Origin: an uncultured Oscillospiraceae bacterium
Lineage (GTDB): Bacteria; Bacillota; Clostridia; Oscillospirales; Oscillospiraceae
Assembly: GCA_944385065.1 (NCBI GenBank)
Contig: CALWVX010000036.1
Span: 1 to 11,767, forward strand
Length of the DNA stretch: 11,767 nucleotides
Reading direction: 5' to 3'
Under the pieces are notes generated by a model. It was not told where the DNA came from, made no database searches, and saw only the letters and a program-made list of their open reading frames with translations. Shown here piece after piece: positions 5,651 to 11,377 of the stretch; position 1 is the stretch's first letter; each line of letters opens with the position of its first letter. The position numbers and the translations under genes were made by a program.

Positions 5651-6967
5651 ATGAACCCCACCGCAGAAGTGTGGGACAAGGTTGTCTCCCTCATGCGAAA
5701 CGAGATGACCGAAACCACCATCAACACCTGGTTTGACGACGCCCTTGCCGTCAGCCTGGATGAAAGCAGCTTCACGCTCTACTCCCCCACCCGCTTCAAG
5801 CGGGATATTATCGCTGCCCGCTATGTTCCCGCCATTCAGAAAGCCCTCCATGAACTGTTCTCCGCCGACTTCCAGGTGACGGTTCTCACAGAGGGGGAAC
5901 TGGAGCAGGCCAAGGAGAACGACAAGCGGGGAGATTTTCTCCCGGGCACGGAGGAATATACCTTCGACCGGTTTGTCGTCGGCTCCTCCAACAAGTTTGC
6001 CCACGCCGCCGCCCGGGCAGTGGCCGACAATCCGGGAAAAAGCTATAACCCTCTGTTTATTTACGGCGAATCCGGCCTGGGCAAAACCCACCTGCTGTAC
6101 GCCATCGCCCATACCATTCACGACCAGTTTCCCGACTACAAAGTGGTATACATCAAGGGGGACACCTTCACCAACGAGCTGATCCACGCCATCCGGGAGG
6201 GCCGCAACCAGGAGTTCCGGGAAAAATACCGGGGCGCCGACGTGTTTCTCATGGACGACGTGCAGTTTATCGCCGGCCGCGACTCCACCCAGGAAGAGAT
6301 GTTTCACACCTTCAATACCCTGTACGAGCTGAAAAAACAGATCGTCTTCACCTCCGACCGGCCGCCCAAGGAGATGCTTCGGCTGGAGGACCGGCTGAAA
6401 ACCCGGTTTGAATGGGGACTTCTGGCCGACATTCAGCGGCCGGACTATGAGACGAGAATGGCCATCATCAAAAACAAGGCCATCCGCATGGGAATGGAGC
6501 TGCCAGACTTTCTGATCCAGCTGATCGCGGAGAATATCACCGCCAACGTGCGGCAGCTGGAGGGCACCGTCAACAAGATTATGGCCTATCAGGACCTGAT
6601 CGGCGACTCTGTGGATAAAAATACCGTCATCCGGGCAGTCAAAGACATTTTCAAGGAAAAATCGGATATTCTGCCCACCGCGGACGTCATCATTGACGAG
6701 GTATGCAAGTTTTACAACATTGAACCGGCCACCCTCCGGGGACAGGGCCGCTCCAAAGACATCTCTCTGGCCCGGCAGATCGCCATGTATCTGATCCGGC
6801 AGATGGTGGGCACCTCCCTGAAGGACATCGGCAAGGAATTTGACAACCGGGACCACAGCACTGTTCTCAACTCTCTGTCCCGCATTGAAAACCTGATCAA
6901 AAACGACCCGGAAAAGGCGGAAATTGTCAAGGACATCACAACCAACATCAACAACCGATATGAATAA
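5651..6967 (+). CDS. dnaA: Chromosomal replication initiator protein DnaA
   Basis: A 438-residue AAA+ initiator that binds DnaA boxes, oligomerises with ATP and opens oriC. Domain I (about 1-80) begins MNPTAEVWDKVV. A short linker (about 81-100) is followed by the ATPase domain with Walker A GESGLGKT (139-146), Walker B VFLMDD (198-203) and a sensor 1 segment TSDRPP (234-239). The C-terminal DNA-binding domain carries ISLARQIAMYLIRQ (371-384) and RDHSTV (400-405). The two glycines usually found before RDH (FGGRDHTTV) are Asp and Asn here (FDNRDHSTV). Length is at the short end of the family because of the small domain II. The ATG is preceded by AAAAGGAGGG. Its own promoter lies 116 bp upstream, and the probable DnaA boxes lie just downstream. 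Confidence 0.98.
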   Translation: MNPTAEVWDKVVSLMRNEMTETTINTWFDDALAVSLDESSFTLYSPTRFKRDIIAARYVPAIQKALHELFSADFQVTVLTEGELEQAKENDKRGDFLPGTEEYTFDRFVVGSSNKFAHAAARAVADNPGKSYNPLFIYGESGLGKTHLLYAIAHTIHDQFPDYKVVYIKGDTFTNELIHAIREGRNQEFREKYRGADVFLMDDVQFIAGRDSTQEEMFHTFNTLYELKKQIVFTSDRPPKEMLRLEDRLKTRFEWGLLADIQRPDYETRMAIIKNKAIRMGMELPDFLIQLIAENITANVRQLEGTVNKIMAYQDLIGDSVDKNTVIRAVKDIFKEKSDILPTADVIIDEVCKFYNIEPATLRGQGRSKDISLARQIAMYLIRQMVGTSLKDIGKEFDNRDHSTVLNSLSRIENLIKNDPEKAEIVKDITTNINNRYE

Positions 6968-6969
6968 TT

Positions 6970-6978
6970 CTTTCCACA
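6970..6978 (+). promoter_or_regulatory. Weak DnaA box CTTTCCACA
   Basis: Two mismatches to TTATCCACA, three bases after the dnaA stop. It forms the left arm of a perfect 7-bp inverted repeat with TGTGGAA at 6984-6990. Confidence 0.4.
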
Positions 6979-6990
6979 TTCATTGTGGAA
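6972..6990. repeat. 7-bp inverted repeat at the end of dnaA
   Basis: TTCCACA (6972-6978), the 5-nt centre TTCAT, and TGTGGAA (6984-6990) pair perfectly. It may be two facing weak DnaA boxes or an mRNA 3' hairpin; no U-run follows, so it is not a typical terminator. Confidence 0.6.
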
Positions 6991-7004
6991 TGTAGATTGT
7001 GTTT

Positions 7005-7013
7005 TGTGGAAAA
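7005..7013 (-). promoter_or_regulatory. DnaA box TTTTCCACA
   Basis: Reads TGTGGAAAA on the plus strand; one mismatch to the consensus TTATCCACA. It is oriented opposite to the boxes that follow. Confidence 0.7.
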
Positions 7014-7020
7014 AATTCAC

Positions 7021-7029
7021 TTCTCCACA
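7021..7029 (+). promoter_or_regulatory. DnaA box TTCTCCACA
   Basis: One mismatch to TTATCCACA. It is identical to the box 31 bp downstream, including the next base. Confidence 0.7.
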
Positions 7030-7051
7030 TCAGCGCCCATTTTCTTCTTTT

Positions 7052-7060
7052 TTCTCCACA
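7052..7060 (+). promoter_or_regulatory. DnaA box TTCTCCACA
   Basis: One mismatch to consensus; the same sequence and orientation as the box at 7021. It is preceded by a T/C-rich tract (about 7037-7055). Confidence 0.7.
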
Positions 7061-7106
7061 TGGCCGGTGGACCTGTTTTTCTTACTGCCGCAAGGCTTTG
7101 CCGGCC

Positions 7107-7115
7107 TTTTCCACA
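7107..7115 (+). promoter_or_regulatory. DnaA box TTTTCCACA, last before the A-rich segment
   Basis: One mismatch to TTATCCACA. It is followed directly by an A-run and, 17 nt later, by a CTACTGTTA element, an order that recalls box-then-unwinding-element arrangements. Confidence 0.7.
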
Positions 7116-7132
7116 AAAAATTCTCCTACGGA

Positions 7133-7141
7133 CTACTGTTA
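7133..7141 (+). promoter_or_regulatory. Candidate DnaA-trio (unwinding) element
   Basis: CTA-CTG-TTA reads as trinucleotides whose complement is 3'-GAT-GAC-AAT-5', resembling the DnaA-trio repeats beside the Bacillus subtilis unwinding site. Only three units are seen and the GC-rich cluster found in Bacillus is not evident, so support is modest. Confidence 0.35.
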
Positions 7142-7152
7142 CGAAAAAAATC

Positions 7153-7182
7153 CTCTCCTTTTCCCTACGGCGGGAAAGAGAG
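7153..7182 (+). other. Hairpin just upstream of the dnaN ribosome site
   Basis: Bases 7153-7157 pair with 7178-7182 and 7160-7165 (TTTCCC) pair with 7172-7177 (GGGAAA) around the loop TACGGC, with a 2-nt bulge. That gives 11 Watson-Crick pairs ending 9 nt before GGAGG at 7192. It could tune dnaN translation or end the leader of a longer transcript. Confidence 0.5.
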
Positions 7183-7203
7183 AACCAGATTGGAGGAATC
7201 GCC

Positions 7204-8313
7204 ATGAAATTTTCCTGCGAAAAAGCTCTGCTCACCAGCGCGGTGGCAGTTGCCTCCCGGGCGGTGGCAGCCAAGAGCTCCATTCCAGCCATGGAAGGTA
7301 TCCTGATCGAAGCCGGAGAACAGCTGCGGCTGACCGGCTATAACCTGGAGACGGGAATTCGGGCCACCGTTCCGGCAGAAATCCGGGAACCCGGTTCTCT
7401 GGTGCTGTCCGCCCGTCTCTTTGGGGAGATCGTGCGCAAAATGCCGGACGACATCGTGGTGTTCTCCTCCCAAGGGTACACGGTCAATATCAAGTGCGGC
7501 CTGTCGGAATTCAATATTCTGGGCACCGACCCGGAGGAGTTCCCGGAACTCCCCGCCGTGGATCAGCAGAACGCGCTGATGATCGGGCAGCCCACCCTGC
7601 GGTCCATGATTGCCCAGACGCTGTTCGCGGTCAGCGATAATGAGAGCCGCCCGGTCCATACCGGTTCCCTGTTTGAAGTGGAGGGGGACAGTTTGACGGT
7701 GGTCTCGGTGGACGGCTATCGTCTGGCCCTGCGGCGGGAAAAAGTGGAGGAGAAAAAGGGAGATGAGACCTTCTCCTTTGTGGTGCCCGGTTCCGCGCTG
7801 AGCGAGGTGGAAAAAATCTGCTCTGGTGAGGAGACGGTGGAGGTGATCCAGGGGGCCCGCCATATTCAATTCCAGACCGGGGATACCGTACTGGTGTGCC
7901 GGCGGCTGGAGGGAGATTTTCTGGCCTATCGCAACGCCATTCCCCGCAACAACTCCATTCAGATTCAGGTGGAGAGCCGCGCTCTGCTGTCCTCCATCGA
8001 GCGTGTCTCCCTGATTATCAGCGAAAAGCTGAAAAGTCCTCTGCGGTGCGTGTTCGGGGACGGAATGGTCTCCATCACCACCAAGACCGCCATCGGCGAC
8101 GCCGCGGATCAGTGCCCCATCTCCGGGGACGGACAGGGATTGGAAATCGGATTCAACAACAAGTATCTGATGGACGCGTTGCGGGCCGCCCCGGCGGAAA
8201 AGCTCCGCATGGAATTTACCTCCGGCGTGGCTCCCTGCGTCATCCTGCCGTCCGAGGGGGAGGAGAATTTCATTTACATGGTGCTGCCGGTGCGGCTGAA
8301 AGCGGCGAACTGA
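7204..8313 (+). CDS. dnaN: DNA polymerase III beta sliding clamp
   Basis: A 369-residue processivity clamp that dimerises round DNA and tethers polymerase and repair factors. It is loaded by the DnaX complex, whose delta' gene starts at the other end of this window. The N-terminus MKFSCEKALLTSAVAVASRAV is the usual clamp opening. The interior has VSVDGYRLALRR and SFVVPGSALSEVEKI, and the C-terminus VLPVRL corresponds to the conserved LMPMRL-type end that lines the protein-binding pocket. Length is normal (about 366 in E. coli). The frame is open upstream to 6985, but the ATG at 7204 has GGAGG 7 nt ahead and aligns with the family start. A promoter for dnaN could not be identified with confidence. 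Confidence 0.97.
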   Translation: MKFSCEKALLTSAVAVASRAVAAKSSIPAMEGILIEAGEQLRLTGYNLETGIRATVPAEIREPGSLVLSARLFGEIVRKMPDDIVVFSSQGYTVNIKCGLSEFNILGTDPEEFPELPAVDQQNALMIGQPTLRSMIAQTLFAVSDNESRPVHTGSLFEVEGDSLTVVSVDGYRLALRREKVEEKKGDETFSFVVPGSALSEVEKICSGEETVEVIQGARHIQFQTGDTVLVCRRLEGDFLAYRNAIPRNNSIQIQVESRALLSSIERVSLIISEKLKSPLRCVFGDGMVSITTKTAIGDAADQCPISGDGQGLEIGFNNKYLMDALRAAPAEKLRMEFTSGVAPCVILPSEGEENFIYMVLPVRLKAAN

Positions 8314-8367
8314 CCGCCGTTCAGGTTTCATCATCCCCTCTTTGAGAGAAAGAAAGGAATAACTGGT

Positions 8368-8814
8368 TTGAAAATTCGCGGAAGAAAATTTACAGATGTG
8401 CTGGCCCTGATTCTGATTTATCTTTTAACGGCGGCTATGTTTCTGTTGGAGCAGAAGCTGCTTACGGTGCTGTGCCTGATCTTTGCCTGTTACTGGTCCT
8501 ATATTGTCTTAAGATGGGAGCCCTATACGAATTATCAGGAGAAAAACCGGGAAAAGCGGGAAATTTTGGAACAGAAATTCGGTGTGTGGCGGCTGCCGGT
8601 GACCTGGGGCTGGGTCGTTTTAATGTGTGTCCCCATCGCCCTGATGCAGGTGCTGTCGGATGCCGCTTTTCTGATCACGATGGGTGTCTGCTGGGTAATT
8701 GCTCTGATCTGGTACTGTCAGCTGTCCGGATGGATCAGAAAACAGCGGCCAGATCGCGAGGAGCCGGAACAGAAAGAGCAGCCTCCGGAAGGGCGCCGGC
8801 TTCCGCCCCGGTGA
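8368..8814 (+). CDS. Unrecognised four-helix membrane protein (148 aa)
   Basis: No family was recognised. Four hydrophobic segments stand out (about 11-27, 31-49, 79-96 and 99-119), arranged as two hairpins joined by a charged region rich in Glu, Lys and Arg (54-70). A hydrophilic Glu/Pro/Arg-rich tail (123-148) follows. The basic N-terminus suggests that both termini and the central loop are cytoplasmic. The start is TTG, 9 nt after AAAGGA; no in-frame ATG lies near. It begins 54 nt after dnaN and precedes a second small membrane protein by 60 nt. G bias on the coding strand matches its neighbours, so nothing suggests recent transfer. Function cannot be inferred beyond likely co-transcription with dnaN and recF. 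Confidence 0.75.
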   Translation: MKIRGRKFTDVLALILIYLLTAAMFLLEQKLLTVLCLIFACYWSYIVLRWEPYTNYQEKNREKREILEQKFGVWRLPVTWGWVVLMCVPIALMQVLSDAAFLITMGVCWVIALIWYCQLSGWIRKQRPDREEPEQKEQPPEGRRLPPR

Positions 8815-8874
8815 GGGTAAAGCCGTATCAAGGTCCTGTCCCATGATAAAATTGGTCGGAGAGGAAGCGATCTT

Positions 8875-9273
8875 ATGGAACAGAACGGAAATCAAAAAGC
8901 CAGAATAAGCGAATTTGCCCGGGAAAATCCGGCTGCCCTGCTGATCGCGCTGGGCGGAACAGTCCTGGGGGTTCTGATTCTGGCGGTCGTGCCCCAGCTG
9001 CTGGAACTGGTCTGGCACTACGGAGTGTGTTTCTTTTTGCTGATCGGCTGCTGGATCTGTAAAAAGCTGGAAAACCAGAAGCTGGCCGCCGCCCTGGCGG
9101 TTCTGACCGCCATTGTGGCCGCGGCGGGCTTTTTCCTGATCTATGCCGGCCCCTTCGCGGGGAGCGGAAAGACTCTGGCGATGTACGTCGGCCGGTACGG
9201 AGCGTTTACGCTGCCGATTTTTCTCTTCCCCTGCGCCGCGGGCATCATCGCCATGTGGAAGCGGAAGGGCTGA
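8875..9273 (+). CDS. Unrecognised four-helix membrane protein (132 aa)
   Basis: No family was recognised. A hydrophilic N-terminus (1-18) is followed by hydrophobic segments at about 20-40, 47-62, 70-91 and 108-127 and a short basic end (KRKG). A GSGKT string (96-100) lies in the loop between the third and fourth segments, but nothing else of a nucleotide-binding fold is present. The ATG has GGAGAGG about 10 nt ahead. The gene sits between another four-helix protein and the S4-domain gene. The Bacillus order is dnaN-yaaA-recF, so this pair is an insertion into the conserved block. Similar size and helix count raise the possibility of a functional pair, though the sequences are not obviously alike. 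Confidence 0.75.
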   Translation: MEQNGNQKARISEFARENPAALLIALGGTVLGVLILAVVPQLLELVWHYGVCFFLLIGCWICKKLENQKLAAALAVLTAIVAAAGFFLIYAGPFAGSGKTLAMYVGRYGAFTLPIFLFPCAAGIIAMWKRKG

Positions 9274-9294
9274 CAAAAAAGGAGGACGGCTGAG

Positions 9295-9510
9295 TTGGAG
9301 AGCCATGAAATACAGATCCATACGGAATTTATCCGTCTGCAGGACCTGCTGAAGTTTTCCGGGGCGGTGGAGACGGGCGGAGATGCCAAGCGGATCATTC
9401 AGGAGGGCCGGGTGTCGGTCAACGGCGAGACCTGTACCATGCGGGGGAAAAAGCTGCGCCCCGGAGATCGGGCCGCCATTGATGGAGAGACGGAACTGGT
9501 GGTCCGATGA
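9295..9510 (+). CDS. yaaA: S4-domain RNA-binding protein YaaA/RlbA
   Basis: A 71-residue protein that is almost entirely one S4 RNA-binding domain. In Firmicutes it lies just before recF, and the Bacillus protein is linked to ribosomes; the exact role is uncertain. Visible core: the first helix IRLQDLLKFSG (13-23), GGDAKRIIQEGRVSVNGE (28-45), RGKKLRPGD (50-58). The start is TTG, 9 nt after GGAGG; no closer in-frame ATG exists. Its stop overlaps the recF start in ATGA, so recF is probably translated by coupling to it. It follows the membrane-protein gene by 21 nt. Confidence 0.92.
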   Translation: MESHEIQIHTEFIRLQDLLKFSGAVETGGDAKRIIQEGRVSVNGETCTMRGKKLRPGDRAAIDGETELVVR

Positions 9511-10610
9511 TTCTGAAGGCGCTGGAGCTGGACTTTTTTCGCAACTACTCCCACATGGAGGCCGTCTTTGACCCCAGAGTCAATCTGATTTACGGTGACA
9601 ACGCCCAGGGAAAGACCAATCTCCTAGAGGCGGTGGCCTATCTGTCCTCCGCCCGGTCCCATCGGGCCCGGTATGACCGGGAAATGATCATGCTGGGGGT
9701 GGATTCCGCCTTTCTCAAGGGAGAGCTGGCCGGACGGGGTCGGGAGTTTACGCTGGAGGCCAGGCTGTTCCGGGGAAAAGGCCGGCAGCTGTACTCCAAC
9801 GGAGTGCGGCTGAAAACCGCCGGGGAGCTGGCGGGCGTGTTTACCACCGTGCTGTTCTGTCCGGAGGATCTGTCGCTGGTTCGGGCGGGAGGAGCGGAGC
9901 GGCGAAAGTTTTTGGACCTGGCCATTTGCCAGCTTCGTCCCCGATATGCCCAGGCGCTGGCGGAGTATCACCGCCTCTACGACCACAAAACCCGGATTCT
10001 CCGGGACTGGCCGGAAAATCCCTCGCTCCTTCAGACGCTGGATGACTTCAATCTGCGTATGGCCCAGACCGGGGCTCTGCTGATCCACTATCGGGCTCAC
10101 TTCATCCGCCGGCTGGAAGAACACGCCCCGGCTATACACGGGGAGTTTTCCGGGGGGCGGGAGCAGCTGCGGCTGGGCTATGAGACGGTGTCCACCGTGG
10201 ACGACCCCTTGGCCCCGCCCCGGGAAATCCTGGCCCGGCTGCTGGAACACCAGGAATCCCACCGGCAGGCGGAGCTGGACAGCCGTCAGTGTCTGTCCGG
10301 TCCCCACAAGGACGATCTGCTGGTGGAGATCGGGGAGCGGAGCGCCCGGACCTATGCCTCTCAGGGGCAGGTGCGAACCGCCGCCCTGTCTTTGAAGCTG
10401 GCGCAGCGGGAGATCTTTCAGGAAGAGACGGGGGAGTGGCCGGTCCTGCTGCTGGACGATGTGCTCTCGGAGCTGGATTCCAAGCGGCAGTCCTTTGTGC
10501 TGAACCACATCCAGGGGGGGCAGATTTTCATCACCTGCTGCGAAGAGGAAAAGCTGGAAGGGTTGGAACAGGGGGCCAGTTTCCACATTCAGGGGGGAAC
10601 CCTGGTCTGA
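9507..10610 (+). CDS. recF: DNA replication and repair protein RecF
   Basis: A 367-residue SMC-like ATPase that acts with RecO and RecR to load RecA at single-strand gaps. Motifs: Walker A GDNAQGKTN (30-38) following the typical LDFFRNY opening; the family stretch LFCPEDLSLVRAGGAERRKFLD (116-137 region); GPHKDD (265-270); the ABC-type signature region SQGQVRTAALSLKLAQ (285-300); and Walker B VLLLDDVLSELD (313-324). Length is normal (357-375). The ATG overlaps the stop of the S4 gene (ATGA) and no separate strong SD is evident, consistent with coupling. The gene is strongly G-biased on its coding strand, as expected on the leading strand right of the origin. Confidence 0.97.
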   Translation: MILKALELDFFRNYSHMEAVFDPRVNLIYGDNAQGKTNLLEAVAYLSSARSHRARYDREMIMLGVDSAFLKGELAGRGREFTLEARLFRGKGRQLYSNGVRLKTAGELAGVFTTVLFCPEDLSLVRAGGAERRKFLDLAICQLRPRYAQALAEYHRLYDHKTRILRDWPENPSLLQTLDDFNLRMAQTGALLIHYRAHFIRRLEEHAPAIHGEFSGGREQLRLGYETVSTVDDPLAPPREILARLLEHQESHRQAELDSRQCLSGPHKDDLLVEIGERSARTYASQGQVRTAALSLKLAQREIFQEETGEWPVLLLDDVLSELDSKRQSFVLNHIQGGQIFITCCEEEKLEGLEQGASFHIQGGTLV

Positions 10611-10676
10611 AACCCCGGCGGAGGGGGACAATCAAAGAGAGGATTCTCCCGATTTTCTCAAATAGAAGGAGTTACT

Positions 10677-10982
10677 ATGCCCATCGTCATCGGAATTTTT
10701 GGCCTGATCCCTCTGCTGCTGGGCCTGGTGCTGGAGTACCTGTGCTGCCGACTGCCGAAAAAGCGGAAGGCATGGCGCTTCCTCCCCCCTGCTCTGACAG
10801 TTCTCTTCGCGGCTGTCGCCGTCTGGGGGAGGCTGAATAACTGGGAGTCGGAAGACGTCTCCCCCGTTACCCAGCTGATGTTTTTTCCCGGAGTTTCCAC
10901 AGTCTGTCTGCTTCTGGGCTGTCTGCTGGGCTGGCGGTTCTGGAGGCGGCGCTGGGGTCCCCGGGTGGTGGATGCGCCGTGA
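10677..10982 (+). CDS. Unrecognised small membrane protein (101 aa)
   Basis: No family was recognised. Three hydrophobic segments are visible (about 3-24, 36-52 and 66-87), separated by a basic loop (LPKKRKAWR, 26-34) and a short polar loop (NNWESED, 54-60). The end is strongly basic and Trp-rich (WRFWRRRWGPR, 86-96). By the positive-inside rule the basic loop and the C-terminus would face the cytoplasm. The ATG has AAGGAG 5 nt ahead. It starts 66 nt after recF and ends 12 nt before remB, so it is very likely in the same operon. The Bacillus order is recF-yaaB directly, so this is another insertion in the block. Confidence 0.75.
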   Translation: MPIVIGIFGLIPLLLGLVLEYLCCRLPKKRKAWRFLPPALTVLFAAVAVWGRLNNWESEDVSPVTQLMFFPGVSTVCLLLGCLLGWRFWRRRWGPRVVDAP

Positions 10983-10994
10983 GGAGGAAAGAAT

Positions 10995-11261
10995 ATGTAT
11001 CTGTACCTAGGCCAGTCCACGGTTATCCCATTTCAGGAGATTATGGGAATCTTTGATCTGGACAATGCCAGCTGGGCCTATAAAACCCGGGAATTTCTGG
11101 AGCGTGCGGAACGGGAGGGGCGGGCTGTCTGGCTCACCGACGATCTGCCCCGCTCGGTTGTAGTGGCGGATCGGCGGGGAGGCGGGACGCAGGTCTACTT
11201 CTCCCCTTTCTCCTCGGCCACGCTGCGGGGCCGGGCAGAGCGGGGCGCGTGGGAGCCATAG
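10995..11261 (+). CDS. remB: RemB/YaaB (DUF370) regulator-like protein
   Basis: An 88-residue DUF370 protein. In Bacillus, RemA and RemB are small DNA-binding factors that activate biofilm-matrix genes, and yaaB/remB sits between recF and gyrB exactly as here; the target in this organism is unknown. Features: MYLYLGQSTVIPFQEIMGIFD at the start, PRSVVV (52-57), and the hallmark VYFSPFSSATLRGRA (67-81). The ATG has GAGGAGGAAA upstream and lies 12 nt after the preceding gene. The middle insert rich in Glu and Arg (about 33-45) and the Gly run (62-64) are slightly longer than in the Bacillus protein. Confidence 0.9.
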   Translation: MYLYLGQSTVIPFQEIMGIFDLDNASWAYKTREFLERAEREGRAVWLTDDLPRSVVVADRRGGGTQVYFSPFSSATLRGRAERGAWEP

Positions 11262-11284
11262 GAAAAGACGAGAAAACACAGAAA

Positions 11285-11358
11285 AATGCAGAAGGCAGAA
11301 TGCAGAAGAAAGGCCGGAAAAGTAGAATCGTCAGATTCTGCACTCTGCCTTCTGCATT
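11285..11358. repeat. Long inverted repeat of heptamers between remB and gyrB
   Basis: Arm 11285-11307 pairs with 11336-11358 over 23 bp with one mismatch, around a 28-nt loop. The left arm region holds three tandem heptamers of the form GCAGAAN (11288-11308); the right holds three of the form NNTCTGC (11335-11355). In the plus strand the odd pair is A-C; in the minus strand it is a G-U wobble, and a T-rich stretch follows in that direction. A second possible stem, AGAATC with GATTCT (11324-11339), competes with it. It looks like a short intergenic repeat element. Confidence 0.85.
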
Positions 11359-11377
11359 GGGAAACATGGAGGTAATT

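Larger units (their letters stand above)
6968..7203. other. Probable oriC: dnaA-dnaN spacer with DnaA-box cluster
   Basis: A 236-bp gene-free spacer with repeated CCACA/TGTGG 9-mers close to the DnaA-box consensus TTATCCACA: four with one mismatch, and weaker ones at 6970 and 6984. The boxes at 7021 and 7052 are identical over ten bases and 31 bp apart, about three helical turns. A-rich runs (7110-7120, 7144-7150) and a CTACTGTTA element follow the last box. Genes diverge around this region and the sampled G/C bias changes across it. The dnaA-dnaN spacer holds origin elements in many Firmicutes. An upstream element beside rpmH, as in bipartite origins, was not found. Confidence 0.8.

Noticed and set aside
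5633..6979. Long open frame on the minus strand across dnaA (448 codons)
   Set aside because: It is exactly antisense to a clear dnaA gene, has no family resemblance and no ribosome site, and its composition follows the dnaA codons. High-GC genes often leave such open antisense frames.
6985..7203. Upstream extension of the dnaN frame through the origin spacer
   Set aside because: The added residues do not look like a clamp, there is no ribosome site, and the ATG at 7204 has a good GGAGG and matches the family start.
7165..8334. Long minus-strand frame across dnaN (389 codons)
   Set aside because: Antisense shadow of dnaN; no motif, no ribosome site, and it would run into the origin.
9160..9174. 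GSGKT string in the 132-residue membrane protein as a Walker A motif
   Set aside because: It lies in a loop between membrane segments, with no preceding beta strand/Gly-rich loop context and no Walker B.
11285..11358. The remB-gyrB inverted repeat as a plus-strand terminator
   Set aside because: The right arm is followed by a purine-rich stretch and the gyrB ribosome site, with no T-run.
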